Shown here in pieces: positions 18,346 to 28,343 of a stretch of 64,000 nt of DNA. Position numbers and translations under genes: made by a program. The DNA lies in the NCBI GenBank assembly GCA_902630665.1, contig CACOVP010000003.1:17905-81904 (forward strand), given 5' to 3'. The stretch comes from an uncultured Pelagibacteraceae bacterium (GTDB lineage: Bacteria > Pseudomonadota > Alphaproteobacteria > Pelagibacterales > Pelagibacteraceae). The notes under the pieces were generated by a model. That model ran no database searches, was not told the DNA's origin, and worked only from the letters and a program-made list of their open reading frames with translations. Every line of letters begins with the position of its first letter. Within the stretch, counting starts at the first letter, position 1.

Positions 18346-18788
18346 TATTTATATAATTTAATTGCTCTTTCTTCAAAAGCCTTGGCAATTTTATTCAAAC
18401 CAAGCTCAAAAGATTTTTTCATTATCCCATTCAAAATTGGATTTTTCAATTCAAAATCAATAAAAAACTCTAACTGTGTCGAATTGTTTACTTCCTTAAA
18501 TTTCCACTCATTTTTTAAATGTTTTAATGGTCCATCAAGATTAGTTACTATAATCGTATCTTTTTCTTTATAATAAGACACATGACTTGAGAATGTTTCG
18601 TTGAGAATACTTTTCCCTACTTTTAAATCTCCATTAAACGTAATTAAATCTGCGCTTTCGTTTCTATCAAACACTTTACCTTCAATACACCAAGGAACAA
18701 ATTCTGGATATTTTTCAATATCAAGAACCATTTCAACTAATTGCTCTTTTTTACAGGGAATAATTTTTTTTATTGATGCGGAAGACAT
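18345..18788 (-). CDS. RatA / COQ10-like START-fold protein
   Basis: Protein of 147 residues of the polyketide-cyclase/START superfamily. The start [23 protein letters not shown] and the later [14 protein letters not shown] are characteristic of the COQ10/RatA group. In alphaproteobacteria such proteins follow lipA and are thought to bind ubiquinone or a precursor and to support respiration. The gene overlaps the end of lipA by 19 bases. The E. coli RatA toxin role is not implied here. Confidence 0.85.
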   Translation of the reverse strand: MSSASIKKIIPCKKEQLVEMVLDIEKYPEFVPWCIEGKVFDRNESADLITFNGDLKVGKSILNETFSSHVSYYKEKDTIIVTNLDGPLKHLKNEWKFKEVNNSTQLEFFIDFELKNPILNGIMKKSFELGLNKIAKAFEERAIKLYK

Positions 18789-19714
18789 TCAAGCTGTTTA
18801 TTTCTTGCATCTTGTAATTTTTTAAAATCTTCATCTGCATGATAAGAAGATCTAGTAAGAGGTGATGAAGAAACAAGTAAAAACCCTTTCGTTTTTGCTA
18901 TTTGCTCGAAATCTTTAAATTCATCTGGATGGTAGTAACGATTTAGTGGATGATGTTTTGGAGAAGGTTGCAAGTATTGGCCTATAGTAATAAAATCGAC
19001 CTCAGCAGACCTGAGGTCATCCATAACTTGGGTTACTTCATCTTTATTTTCACCTAAGCCAACCATAATTCCAGATTTTGTAAAAACTTTTTTGTTAAAT
19101 TTTTTTGCATTTTTTAAAAGTTCTAATGATGCAAAATATCGTGCCCCTGGTCTAACTGATGTGTAAAGTCTTGGCACTGTTTCTATATTATGATTAAAAA
19201 CGTCGAGGTCAGCCTCTAAAACTTTTTTATAGGCCTCACCTTTTCTTAAAAAATCTGGAGTTAAAACTTCTATTGACGTTTTTGGATTTTTTTCTCTTGT
19301 CGCTTTCACTACTTTGTAAAAATGATCAGATCCACCATCTTCTAGGTCATCTCTATCTACAGAAGTAATTACCACATGTTTTAGATTTAAATTTTTAACA
19401 GCTTTAGCAATTTTAGCTGGCTCAAAAATATCCAGATCGCCTGGCTTACCAGTTTTAACATCACAAAAAGCGCAAGCTCTGGTACAAGTATCTCCCATAA
19501 TCATAAATGTTGCATGTTTTTTGCTCCAACACTCAGTGATATTAGGGCAGTTTGCTTCCTGACATACTGTAACTAAATTATTTTGATTAACAACTTTTTT
19601 GGTTTGAAAGAAAATTTGAGAGTCTACTATTTTTGATCTAATCCATTCAGGCTTCTTTTTAATTGGATTAATGGGCTTGTTTACTTTTTCTGGATGTCTA
19701 GGTTTTTGACTCAT
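18770..19714 (-). CDS. lipA: Lipoyl synthase
   Basis: Radical-SAM enzyme of 314 residues that inserts two sulfurs into protein-bound octanoyl groups. Both Fe-S clusters are coded: the auxiliary cluster Cys set C51, C56, C62 ([12 protein letters not shown]) and the radical-SAM set C77, C81, C84 (CTRACAFC). The C-terminal RSSYHADE with the conserved Ser is present. It overlaps the divIC-like gene by 4 bases and the ratA-like gene by 19. The pdh genes that separate divIC and lipA in many relatives are not here. Confidence 0.96.
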   Translation of the reverse strand: MSQKPRHPEKVNKPINPIKKKPEWIRSKIVDSQIFFQTKKVVNQNNLVTVCQEANCPNITECWSKKHATFMIMGDTCTRACAFCDVKTGKPGDLDIFEPAKIAKAVKNLNLKHVVITSVDRDDLEDGGSDHFYKVVKATREKNPKTSIEVLTPDFLRKGEAYKKVLEADLDVFNHNIETVPRLYTSVRPGARYFASLELLKNAKKFNKKVFTKSGIMVGLGENKDEVTQVMDDLRSAEVDFITIGQYLQPSPKHHPLNRYYHPDEFKDFEQIAKTKGFLLVSSSPLTRSSYHADEDFKKLQDARNKQLECLPHQ

Positions 19715-20004
19715 TTTAACTTAATAATAATTTCATCTTTTGTACCGTATCTAAATTTTTCTCTATAAAGCATATCTAAATAATCAAGGTCATTATTTTT
19801 AATTAGTGATATTTTGTGTTCGAAATCTTTTAATTCGCTAGTAAGCACTTTATTCTTAATCTCAAGCTCTTCATAAATTCTCTTTTTATCAAAATAAGAG
19901 AATAGGCCTCTTTCACCTCCAATTAAGTTTATACTTATATAAAGGGTAAAAAAGATATTAAATAATATAAATTTATTTGTCTTTAAACTTTCAATAAGTC
20001 GCAT
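19711..20004 (-). CDS. FtsB / DivIC-type septum formation protein
   Basis: Small bitopic membrane protein of 97 residues: a short cytoplasmic start, one span (about 12-30), then a coiled-coil region ([22 protein letters not shown]) and the conserved [12 protein letters not shown] near the end. This layout and its place right after eno are typical of the alphaproteobacterial FtsB/DivIC homologue, which links late cell-division proteins. Confidence 0.85.
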   Translation of the reverse strand: MRLIESLKTNKFILFNIFFTLYISINLIGGERGLFSYFDKKRIYEELEIKNKVLTSELKDFEHKISLIKNNDLDYLDMLYREKFRYGTKDEIIIKLK

Positions 20005-20007
20005 AAG

Positions 20008-21264
20008 TTAGATTCTAGCCATTTTGGCCTGATTTCCAAGTTCTTCTTCTATGCGTAATAACCTGTTATATTTAGCTACTCTTTCAGATCTCGCCAGAGA
20101 TCCAGTTTTAATTTGAGAAGACATGGTTGCGGATGCCAAATCAGCGATAAATGTATCTTCGGTATCCCCAGATCTATGAGAAATGATAGTATTAAAATCT
20201 GCGGCTTTTGCCATAGAAATTACCTCTAAAGTTTCAGTTAAAGTGCCTATTTGATTAGGTTTTACTAAAATACAATTTGCTGATTTTTCATTTATTCCTT
20301 TACTTAAACGTTTCGCATTTGTAACGAATAAATCATCTCCTACAATTTGAACACTTTTCCCTATTTTGTTTGTAATTTTTTTCCATGACTCCCAGTCTTC
20401 TTCGGCAAAAGGATCCTCTATTGATTTTATTGGATAGCTTGATGTTAGTTTTTTATAATAATTAATATTATCTTCGACTGATGTATAATTTTTAGACTGA
20501 ATTGAATACTCCCCTTTCTCATTAATTAATTCATTAGCTGCTACATCTAAGCAAATAACTATATCTTTTCCTGGTTTTAAATTTGACTTTTCTATTGCAT
20601 TTACAATTAACTCTAAAGCTTGCTCATTAGTATTAATTGATGGAGCAAATCCACCTTCATCTCCTACATTTGTAAGCATTTTGTTAGATTTTAGTAATTT
20701 CTTCAAACTTTGAATAACAACATAACATTTTTCAATAGCATCCATAAAATTTTTAGCTGAGTCAGGTCTAATCATAAATTCTTGAATATTTAAGTCATTG
20801 TCGGCATGAGCACCGCCATTAATAATATTCATTAATGGTATAGGTAATGAAAAAGTGTCTCCAAGATATTTAAATAATGATTTTTTGTTTGTTAAAGCTG
20901 AACATTTCGAATTAGCTAGTGAAACTGCTAAAGTAGCATTTGCTCCCAAATTTGTTTTATTTTCACTTCCATCTAAATCTAATAAAGCTCTATCAATTTT
21001 TTTTTGGTCGTCTGAATCTAAACCTTTAAGTTTATTTGAAATTTTATTATTTATATTTTCAACTGCAATATTTACACTTTTGCCTAAAAAATTATTCTTA
21101 TCCTTATCTCTTAATTCGTGTGCTTCAAATGCACCAGTTGATGCACCTGATGGAGAAATTGCAGTGGCAGAAATATTATTTTCTAAAAAAACTTCTGCTT
21201 CAACTGTTGGATTTCCTCTGCTATCAAAGACCTGTCTGCCTTTTATACTTTTAATTTTTGCCAT
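20008..21264 (-). CDS. eno: Enolase
   Basis: Glycolytic enzyme of 418 residues interconverting 2-phosphoglycerate and phosphoenolpyruvate. Seen are the N-terminal GRQVFDSRGNPTVE, the catalytic loop SGASTGAFEA, the metal ligands in CLDVAANE, IEDPFAEEDW and VGDDLFVTN, and the catalytic Lys in ILVKPNQIG with the following SHRSGDTED. It follows kdsA by 2 bases and precedes the divIC-like gene by 3. Confidence 0.97.
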   Translation of the reverse strand: MAKIKSIKGRQVFDSRGNPTVEAEVFLENNISATAISPSGASTGAFEAHELRDKDKNNFLGKSVNIAVENINNKISNKLKGLDSDDQKKIDRALLDLDGSENKTNLGANATLAVSLANSKCSALTNKKSLFKYLGDTFSLPIPLMNIINGGAHADNDLNIQEFMIRPDSAKNFMDAIEKCYVVIQSLKKLLKSNKMLTNVGDEGGFAPSINTNEQALELIVNAIEKSNLKPGKDIVICLDVAANELINEKGEYSIQSKNYTSVEDNINYYKKLTSSYPIKSIEDPFAEEDWESWKKITNKIGKSVQIVGDDLFVTNAKRLSKGINEKSANCILVKPNQIGTLTETLEVISMAKAADFNTIISHRSGDTEDTFIADLASATMSSQIKTGSLARSERVAKYNRLLRIEEELGNQAKMARI

Positions 21265-21266
21265 TC

Positions 21267-22088
21267 TTATTTTACTATCTTGTCAATCTCGGTAAGTTTT
21301 TTTAATAAAGTTTTTACTTCATTTAATGGAACCATGTTTGGACCATCTGATGGAGCGTTATCTGGATCCTCATGTGTTTCTATGAAGATTGCCCCTACTC
21401 CAACAGCGATAGCTGCACGAGCTAAATAAGGAACGAACTCTCTCTGCCCGCCACTTTTCTCTCCCATGCCACCTGGTTGTTGTACTGAATGAGTTGCGTC
21501 AAAAACAATTGGAAATCCATATTTAGACATTATAGGTAAGGCTCTCATATCTGAAACTAAAGTATTATAACCAAAACTCGCCCCTCTTTCTGTAATTAAA
21601 ATATTTTTATTCCCTGAGTCTTCAATTTTTTTTATTACATTAGCCATATCCCACGGAGCTAAAAATTGCCCTTTCTTGACATTAATTATTTTGCCAGTTT
21701 TCGCTGCAGCGATTAATAAATCAGTTTGTCTACATAAGAAAGCTGGAATTTGCAAAACATCTACATGATTGGAAACTATAGAGCATTGTTCGGAAGTATG
21801 AACATCGGTTAAGACTGGAACACCAATATCTTTTCTGATTTTATCAAAAATCGGAAGTGATTTTTCTAAACCCAAACCTCTTTTTCCTTTCAAACTTGTT
21901 CTGTTAGCTTTGTCAAAAGAAGTTTTGTAAATTAGATTAATACCTATTTCGCTTGTAATTTTTTTAAGTTCGGCTGAGATCTTAATTGCATGCTCTTCAC
22001 TCTCAAGCTGACAAGGTCCTGCAATTAAAGTGAAGGGTTTGTTGTTAGCGATTTCAAAATTAGAGCATTTTACTTTATGATTATTCAT
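21267..22088 (-). CDS. kdsA: 3-deoxy-8-phosphooctulonate synthase (Kdo-8-P synthase)
   Basis: Condenses phosphoenolpyruvate and arabinose-5-phosphate for the Kdo of lipopolysaccharide. The 273-residue protein has [46 protein letters not shown] and the terminal [15 protein letters not shown], all family signatures. Together with the lpx genes near the right end it indicates an intact LPS pathway. It overlaps pyrG by 4 bases. Confidence 0.96.
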   Translation of the reverse strand: MNNHKVKCSNFEIANNKPFTLIAGPCQLESEEHAIKISAELKKITSEIGINLIYKTSFDKANRTSLKGKRGLGLEKSLPIFDKIRKDIGVPVLTDVHTSEQCSIVSNHVDVLQIPAFLCRQTDLLIAAAKTGKIINVKKGQFLAPWDMANVIKKIEDSGNKNILITERGASFGYNTLVSDMRALPIMSKYGFPIVFDATHSVQQPGGMGEKSGGQREFVPYLARAAIAVGVGAIFIETHEDPDNAPSDGPNMVPLNEVKTLLKKLTEIDKIVK

Positions 22089-23707
22089 TTTTTCGAATTG
22101 ATTTTTGCAGCCTCAATAAATGATGAGAATAAAGGATGTGGTGCTAAAGGTCTAGATTTAAATTCAGGATGAAACTGAACACCAATAAACCAAGGATGGT
22201 TTTCCAATTCTATAATTTCTGGCAATTTATTGTCCGGAGATAAGCCTGAAAAAATCATTCCTCTATTTTCAAAATCTTTTTTATAGTTGATGTTAACTTC
22301 ATACCTATGACGATGTCTTTCATTTATTTTCAATGCATTATAAATTTTACTTATTTTTGTGTCTTTTTTAAGTCTTGCTTCATAACTACCCAAACGCATT
22401 GTTCCGCCTAAATTTTTGTCAGTGCCCTTCATTAATTTCCCATTTTTGGTCCATTCACTCATAAGTCCAACGACTGAAGCTTTTGATTGTCCAAATTCAC
22501 TTGATGTTGCTTTTTTAATATTTAATTTATTCCTAGCGAATTCAATCACAGCCATTTGCATGCCAAAGCATATGCCTAGAAAAGGGATTTTGTTTAATCT
22601 TGCATAATTAATAGCTGCTATTTTTCCTTCTGTTCCTCTTTTGCCAAATCCCCCTGGTATTAAAATTCCAGATACTCCTTTAAGTTTATTTTTTATTTCA
22701 CTAGGTTTTAAAAAGTCAGATTCAATTCTAATTAAATTTACTTTTAAATTATTTGCTATTCCACCGTGGGTTAAGGCCTCGTCTAATGATTTATAAGCAT
22801 CTTTAAGTTCAACATATTTTCCAATTATTGCTATGTTAACTTTATTTTTTGTTTTTAAAACTAATTTTGTAATTTTTTTCCAAGGCGAAAGATTTACTTT
22901 TTTCTTAGATCTAATTTTAAAAAATCTTAAAACTCTTTCGTCTAATTTTTCTTTATTAAAACTAATCGGAGCTTCATAAATTGTTTTTACATCTACAGTT
23001 TCTATGACATCTTCTATTGTAACGTTGCAAAACAATGAAATTTTCTTCCTTTGGTCTAAAGGTATAGACCTTTCAGATCTGCAGATAATAATATCTGGTT
23101 GAATACCTATGCTCCTTAATTCTTTAACTGAATGTTGGGTTGGTTTTGTTTTTATCTCATCAGATGCCTTCATGTAAGGAACTAAAGTTAGGTGAATGAA
23201 TAATGTATTTTTTTTACCAATTTCATTTGAAAATTGTCTTATTGCTTCTAGAAAAGGTAAACTTTCGATATCCCCGACGGTGCCTCCTATCTCGCAAATA
23301 ACAAAATCTTCTTTAGCAACATCATTTTTAATAAATTCTTTTATTCTATTTGTTATATGAGGGATAACTTGCACGGTTTTCCCTAAATATTTTCCCTGTC
23401 GTTCCCTTTTTAAAACATCGCTATAAATTTTACCTGTAGTGATATTATCTGACTTTTTTGCTAAAATTCCTGAAAATCTCTCATAGTGTCCCAAGTCTAA
23501 ATCTGTTTCAGCCCCATCATCAGTAACAAAAACTTCACCGTGTTGAAATGGGCTCATAGTTCCAGGATCTACATTTAGATATGGATCAAGTTTTCTAATT
23601 CTTACTTTATATCCTCGAGATTGTAATAAATATGCAAGTGATGCAGATGATAATCCTTTTCCTAAAGAAGAAACCACGCCGCCAGTAACGAATATGTATC
23701 GCGCCAT
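22085..23707 (-). CDS. pyrG: CTP synthase
   Basis: Amidates UTP to CTP using glutamine, 540 residues. The amidoligase half starts [18 protein letters not shown] with the nucleotide loop, and contains [21 protein letters not shown]. The glutaminase half from about residue 290 has the oxyanion motif PGGFGKRG, the nucleophile C380 in GICFGMQ and the His-Pro-Glu of QFHPEF. The usual alphaproteobacterial order tpiA-secG-pyrG-kdsA-eno is kept. Confidence 0.97.
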   Translation of the reverse strand: MARYIFVTGGVVSSLGKGLSSASLAYLLQSRGYKVRIRKLDPYLNVDPGTMSPFQHGEVFVTDDGAETDLDLGHYERFSGILAKKSDNITTGKIYSDVLKRERQGKYLGKTVQVIPHITNRIKEFIKNDVAKEDFVICEIGGTVGDIESLPFLEAIRQFSNEIGKKNTLFIHLTLVPYMKASDEIKTKPTQHSVKELRSIGIQPDIIICRSERSIPLDQRKKISLFCNVTIEDVIETVDVKTIYEAPISFNKEKLDERVLRFFKIRSKKKVNLSPWKKITKLVLKTKNKVNIAIIGKYVELKDAYKSLDEALTHGGIANNLKVNLIRIESDFLKPSEIKNKLKGVSGILIPGGFGKRGTEGKIAAINYARLNKIPFLGICFGMQMAVIEFARNKLNIKKATSSEFGQSKASVVGLMSEWTKNGKLMKGTDKNLGGTMRLGSYEARLKKDTKISKIYNALKINERHRHRYEVNINYKKDFENRGMIFSGLSPDNKLPEIIELENHPWFIGVQFHPEFKSRPLAPHPLFSSFIEAAKINSKK

Positions 23708-23751
23708 GGAAGTATGTTATACTTTAAAAATTGAAAATTATAAAGTCTTAA

Positions 23752-24051
23752 TTATTTAGATTGAGGTACTTGAGGAAGATTAGAATTTTCCTCTTCTTCT
23801 TTTTCTAAAACAGATTGTGTTTCACGCAACTCATCTCTGGAAATCGCTACAATTGCAATACTACAGATAATAAATAATGCTGCTATTATTGAGGTAAACT
23901 TAGTCAAGAAAGTTCCAACCGACCTAGAAGATGTGAAATTATCTTGTGAAACACCTAGGCCCAAGGCTCCACCTTCAGATCTTTGCAATAAAACTACAAT
24001 AATTAATATTACTGCCAGAATGATATTAATTAAAATAAGTAAACTTTCCAT
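23752..24051 (-). CDS. secG: Preprotein translocase subunit SecG
   Basis: Small subunit of the Sec translocon, 99 residues, with two membrane spans (about 2-20 and 51-70) joined by the family loop LLQRSEGGALGLG. A Glu-rich soluble tail follows. It lies 5 bases after tpiA and 44 before pyrG. Confidence 0.92.
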   Translation of the reverse strand: MESLLILINIILAVILIIVVLLQRSEGGALGLGVSQDNFTSSRSVGTFLTKFTSIIAALFIICSIAIVAISRDELRETQSVLEKEEEENSNLPQVPQSK

Positions 24052-24056
24052 GGGGC

Positions 24057-24800
24057 TTATCTATAGTAATTTTTTATTATATCAATAAATTTTTTTGAAG
24101 ATTTTGATGCTCCACCAATCAAAAAACCGTCAATAGCATTAATTTCTTTGAAAATTTTAACGTTTTTACCATCAACTGATCCACCATAAAGGACTGCGGG
24201 ACTTTTTTTTTTAAAAATTTCTTTTAAAACTTTTTTGATTTTAAGTACTGTTTTCTCTAGATCTAATTTAGTTGGTATTTTACCTGTTCCTATCGACCAT
24301 ATTGGTTCATATGCAACAATTATATTATTACTATTAAAATTTTTTTCTAAAACTTTTGTAATTTGGTTTTTTAAAATAAATGAAGTTTTATTGTTTTTTT
24401 TTTCTTTGTCGTTTTCACCGATACAAAAAACTACTTTTAAATTATTTTTTAATGCATATTTAACTTTATTTTTTAACATCTCATTTGTATCTCCCTCTTT
24501 TCTATTGTCTGAGTGACCTACTAACGTATATTTAGCCCCAACTCTTTTAAGCATATAGGGACTTACGGCAGCAGTATCTGATGAAAATAGATCTTTTTGA
24601 TAGCAGTTTTGTGATCCAATAAAAATGTTCTTTTTTTTAAAGTATTTAGAATAAGTCTCTATTAGGGTGTAAGGAGGAGTAACAATAACTCTATATTTTT
24701 TACGATTTTTATCTTTTGAGTAAAAATAATTAATTTTATTGAGTATATTTATCGATTTTGGAACACCAAACATTTTCCAATTTCCAATAAAATACTTCAT
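24057..24800 (-). CDS. tpiA: Triosephosphate isomerase
   Basis: Interconverts dihydroxyacetone phosphate and glyceraldehyde-3-phosphate. The 247-residue barrel shows the catalytic Lys in GNWKMF (K9), the His in LVGHSDNR, the Glu in VAYEPIWSIGTG and the phosphate loop LYGGSVDGKN. It is divergent from the ppiD-like gene. The product connects the glycerol-phosphate genes of the left end with eno and gapA. Confidence 0.96.
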   Translation of the reverse strand: MKYFIGNWKMFGVPKSINILNKINYFYSKDKNRKKYRVIVTPPYTLIETYSKYFKKKNIFIGSQNCYQKDLFSSDTAAVSPYMLKRVGAKYTLVGHSDNRKEGDTNEMLKNKVKYALKNNLKVVFCIGENDKEKKNNKTSFILKNQITKVLEKNFNSNNIIVAYEPIWSIGTGKIPTKLDLEKTVLKIKKVLKEIFKKKSPAVLYGGSVDGKNVKIFKEINAIDGFLIGGASKSSKKFIDIIKNYYR

Positions 24801-24863
24801 TATTTGCCTTAATATAAAATTTAATCTATAGGTGTATAATTTTAAACTTAATAATGTATTATA
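24801..24863 (+). promoter_or_regulatory. Divergent tpiA / ppiD intergenic region with -10 box
   Basis: Sixty-three bases between divergent genes. A perfect TATAAT sits at 24835-24840 on the plus strand, 23 bases before the ppiD-trp operon start, preceded by TG. No convincing -35 is found at the right spacing. No leader peptide or attenuator for the trp genes is visible here. Confidence 0.45.
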
Positions 24864-26318
24864 ATGTTAACTGCAATAGGTAAATTTTCTAAATCTTTTT
24901 TTATTAAACTTTTAGTAGGGATAATTATTCTTCCATTTATATTTTGGGGTATGGGCGATGTATTCAGAGGCGGAAACCAAAACGTAATCGCCTCGATAGG
25001 TTCAGAAAAAATAAATACACAAGAATTTGTTAGTTATATGAGAAAATTAAATTTGAATGAGCAACAAATTAAAAATTTACCTAATACAGATTTAGTTGAA
25101 AAAATTTTATCTGAATTTATTGGTAAAAAAGTAATGGCATTAGAGATTGAAAAACTTGGTATCTCTATTAATGACAGCGCTTTAAGAAATATTATCAAAA
25201 ATGATAAAATATTTTTTAAAGATGAAAAATTTTCCAGAATTGAATATGAAAAATTCTTATTAAAAAGTGGAGTTAGTGCTCCAATTTTTGAAGCAAATAT
25301 AATTGAACAAGAGAAGAGAAGGCAATTCTTGAGCTCATTATCTGGAGGTATAGTTATTCCTGAAGTTCTTATTAATCAAGAATTTAGGAAAGAAAATCAA
25401 ATAAAATCTATTAAGTATATTGATTTAAACGTTTATCATTCTAAAAACAAACCTTCTGAAACTGATAAAGAAGAACTTTATGAAAAAAATAAAAATATTT
25501 TTATTACAAAATTTAAAAATTTAAGATTTGCTGAAATTACGCCTCAAAAAATTAGTGGGAATAAAGAATATGATGAACGTTTCTTTAAACAATTAGATAT
25601 TATTGAAAATAATGTCTTAGATGGACAATCTTTTGATGAAACAGCTCAAGGTGACAATTTAGAGATAATAGATATTAAAAAAATAAATGCTAATAAAGAG
25701 GATGAAAACAAAAATAAAATTACTAATTTATCTAATGATTTATTTAAAAAGATCTATAACCTGAACTCTGCTAACAAACCTGAGATTATTAATATAAATA
25801 ATAAGTATTATATTGCTGAAGTTTCAAAAATTGAGGATGAAGCGAGAACTTTTGACGATCCAGATGTTCAAAAAGCTTTAAATGCACAACTTAATTTTAA
25901 AAATAAAATTGAAAGTAATACCTCTATATTAAAGGATATAAGTATGGGAGCTTTAGATAAAACTAAATTTGATGAATTTGCATCAAAAAATAAATTAGAT
26001 ATCAAAAATTATACTCTTAAAAGCTTAAAACAAAATGAAATATTTTCCGAAAGTATTATTAGAAGAATTTTTTTAACAAAAGATGGTGAAATTGATTTAG
26101 TAACCAACAATACTCTTACAAAAAACTTTTTAATATATGTTACCAACACAAAGCACAAAGATTTAAAAAAAGGCAGTAATGAATATGAGCAATATGAGGC
26201 TAAAGCTCGTTTAAATCTAATAAATAGAATTTATCAATCTCATGATAATAATCTCAACGAAAAATATGAAGTTGAATTAAATCAAAGAACAATTGAAAGA
26301 ATTAAAAATTCATTTTAA
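24864..26318 (+). CDS. PpiD/SurA-like periplasmic folding protein
   Basis: Membrane-anchored protein of 484 residues. One N-terminal span (about 12-33, IKLLVGIIILPFIFWGMGDVF) follows a short basic start, as in PpiD. A SurA-N-type chaperone region occupies about 35-180. The parvulin core is hard to recognise: the family motifs of an active prolyl isomerase (such as an AxHIL start and GGDLG-like loop) are not visible. It may thus act as a chaperone only. It is the first gene of a run with trpE, sharing one base with its ATG, an order seen in other alphaproteobacteria. Confidence 0.85.
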   Translation: MLTAIGKFSKSFFIKLLVGIIILPFIFWGMGDVFRGGNQNVIASIGSEKINTQEFVSYMRKLNLNEQQIKNLPNTDLVEKILSEFIGKKVMALEIEKLGISINDSALRNIIKNDKIFFKDEKFSRIEYEKFLLKSGVSAPIFEANIIEQEKRRQFLSSLSGGIVIPEVLINQEFRKENQIKSIKYIDLNVYHSKNKPSETDKEELYEKNKNIFITKFKNLRFAEITPQKISGNKEYDERFFKQLDIIENNVLDGQSFDETAQGDNLEIIDIKKINANKEDENKNKITNLSNDLFKKIYNLNSANKPEIININNKYYIAEVSKIEDEARTFDDPDVQKALNAQLNFKNKIESNTSILKDISMGALDKTKFDEFASKNKLDIKNYTLKSLKQNEIFSESIIRRIFLTKDGEIDLVTNNTLTKNFLIYVTNTKHKDLKKGSNEYEQYEAKARLNLINRIYQSHDNNLNEKYEVELNQRTIERIKNSF

Positions 26319-27775
26319 TGCCAATAAACTTAAGTTTAAAAGACTTTAAAAAAAATCATCTTAAAAAAAAACACCAGATTTTATTTAACTCTAAGAATTG
26401 TAAAAATTATAGTCAAATTGAAAACCTTTATAAGTTTCTTTTAGCAGAAAAAAATAGTTTTATTTTTGAGTCAGTTGAAAAAGGGACAATAAGAGGAAGG
26501 TATACAATAATTGGACTAAACCCTGATAAAATTTGGGATATTAATAATAATTCAATTATTTTACAAAGAGAAGGAAAGAAAATTTCAATTAGATCAAATC
26601 CACTGAAATATTTAAACAAGCTCATTAATGAGTTTGATATAAAAATACCAAAAGGACTACCTTCAATGGCCTCGATGTTAGTGGGTTATTTTTCTTACGA
26701 TATAATTCGCTATATCGAAAAGATACCAAATAAATGTAAGGATGATTTAAAAATTCCTGATGTAAGACTTTCTAGGCCAAAAAATTTGGTGATTTATGAT
26801 AATGTAAAAAAAAAAATTTATTACATCCAAAATATTTATGCTGATACTAAGATTAAAAATTATCAGCAAGAATATGAGTCTATAATTAAGAAATTTGAAT
26901 TATACAAAAATTTTGGCAATATAAAATTACCTGATCGATTAACATTTAAATCTAATAAAAATATAATTAAGTCTAATATTTCTAGAAAAAAATTTGAGAC
27001 ACAAGTACAAAAAGCAAAATCTTATATTAAAAAAGGAGATATTTTTCAGGTAGTTTTAAGTCAAAGATTTGAAAGAAAAATTACAAAAAAACCAATAGAG
27101 ATATATAATCATCTAAGAAAATCTAATCCATCTCCTTTTATGTTTTATTTTAATTACAAAGACTTTAGTGTTCTAGGTAGTAGTCCAGAAATTTTAGTCA
27201 GACTTAGAGATAATAAAGTTACAATTAGACCTATTGCTGGTACCAGGCCGAGGGGAAGAAATAAAAAAGAAGATAAAAAATATCAGTTTGATTTATTAAA
27301 AGATAAAAAAGAGTTAGCAGAACATCTAATGTTGTTAGACCTTGGGAGAAATGATGTAGGCAAAGTTTCAAAAATAAACTCGGTAAAAGTAACTGAAAAA
27401 TTTAAAGTAGAAAAATATTCCCATGTAATGCATATCGTTTCTAATGTTGAAGGAAAATTTAATAAGGAGTTTTCTTTATTTGAAACACTTTTATCAGGAT
27501 TTCCGGCAGGTACAGTTAGTGGAGCACCAAAAATTAGAGCTATGGAAATTATCGATGAGCTTGAAAAAAATAAAAGAAAATTATATGCAGGTGGTATAGG
27601 ATATTTTACGCCTAATAAAGAATTTGATACCTGTATTGCTTTAAGAACTGCTCTGATCAAAAATAATAAATTTTATGTTCAAGCTGGTGCGGGAGTGGTT
27701 GCTGATAGCAAGCCAAAAAAAGAATACGCAGAAACTGTTAACAAAGCTAAAGCACTGATGAAAGCTGTAGACTAA
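26318..27775 (+). CDS. trpE: Anthranilate synthase component I
   Basis: Converts chorismate to anthranilate with ammonia supplied by TrpG. The 485-residue protein has the chorismate-binding C-terminal domain with FQVVLSQRFE, PIAGTRPRG, LGRNDVGKVS, FPAGTVSGAPKIRAMEII and the closing QAGAGVVADS, all diagnostic. It is followed directly by trpG. Confidence 0.96.
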   Translation: MPINLSLKDFKKNHLKKKHQILFNSKNCKNYSQIENLYKFLLAEKNSFIFESVEKGTIRGRYTIIGLNPDKIWDINNNSIILQREGKKISIRSNPLKYLNKLINEFDIKIPKGLPSMASMLVGYFSYDIIRYIEKIPNKCKDDLKIPDVRLSRPKNLVIYDNVKKKIYYIQNIYADTKIKNYQQEYESIIKKFELYKNFGNIKLPDRLTFKSNKNIIKSNISRKKFETQVQKAKSYIKKGDIFQVVLSQRFERKITKKPIEIYNHLRKSNPSPFMFYFNYKDFSVLGSSPEILVRLRDNKVTIRPIAGTRPRGRNKKEDKKYQFDLLKDKKELAEHLMLLDLGRNDVGKVSKINSVKVTEKFKVEKYSHVMHIVSNVEGKFNKEFSLFETLLSGFPAGTVSGAPKIRAMEIIDELEKNKRKLYAGGIGYFTPNKEFDTCIALRTALIKNNKFYVQAGAGVVADSKPKKEYAETVNKAKALMKAVD

Positions 27776-28342
27776 ATGAAGATTTTGCTAATAGATAACT
27801 ACGATAGCTTCACATATAATTTATATCATTATATTTCTAAATTTAAAAAAAATGTTAAAGTAATTAGAAATGATAAAATCGATAGTAAAAAGATTTTCAA
27901 ACAAAAATTTGATAAAATAGTAATTTCACCAGGTCCAGGTAACCCCAATCAAGCTGGTAATTGTCTAAACATTGTTAGAGAGGTTCACAAAAAAATACCT
28001 ATTCTTGGTGTATGTTTAGGCCATCAAATCATTGGACAAGTATTTGGTGGTAAAATTATAAGTGCAAAAAACTTGATGCATGGAAAAACGAGTATCATTC
28101 GCCATTTTAAAAATGGACTTTTTAAAAATATTCAAAATAATTTTAAGGCAACACGGTACCATAGTTTAGTAGTTGATCGTAAAAAATTCCCACAAAAACT
28201 AGTAATAACTGCTGAAACAAAAAATGGGACTATTATGGGGTTAATGCATAAAGACTTCAATATTCATGGGTTCCAATTTCATCCTGAGAGTATAAGTACT
28301 AAAGTAGGTATGAAGTTAATTAAAAATTTTATTAATAATTAA
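27776..28342 (+). CDS. trpG: Anthranilate synthase glutaminase component
   Basis: Class-I glutamine amidotransferase of 188 residues giving ammonia to TrpE. The start LLIDNYDSFTYNLYHYI, the oxyanion PGPGNP, the nucleophile C80 in GVCLGHQ and the His/Glu of FQFHPESI are intact. It begins at the first base after trpE. A role shared with p-aminobenzoate synthesis is possible, as in other bacteria with a single such gene. Confidence 0.95.
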   Translation: MKILLIDNYDSFTYNLYHYISKFKKNVKVIRNDKIDSKKIFKQKFDKIVISPGPGNPNQAGNCLNIVREVHKKIPILGVCLGHQIIGQVFGGKIISAKNLMHGKTSIIRHFKNGLFKNIQNNFKATRYHSLVVDRKKFPQKLVITAETKNGTIMGLMHKDFNIHGFQFHPESISTKVGMKLIKNFINN

Positions 28343-28343
28343 T

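Noticed and set aside
20855..21295. 146-codon plus-strand frame opposite enolase
   Set aside because: Enolase is certain from its motifs; the opposing frame has no recognisable features.
24801..24863. Possible trp leader peptide or attenuator upstream of ppiD-trpE
   Set aside because: Only 63 bases, no Trp codon run, no terminator-like hairpin.
27283..27660. Minus-strand frame of 125 codons inside trpE
   Set aside because: Antisense to a conserved coding region, no start signals, no family resemblance.
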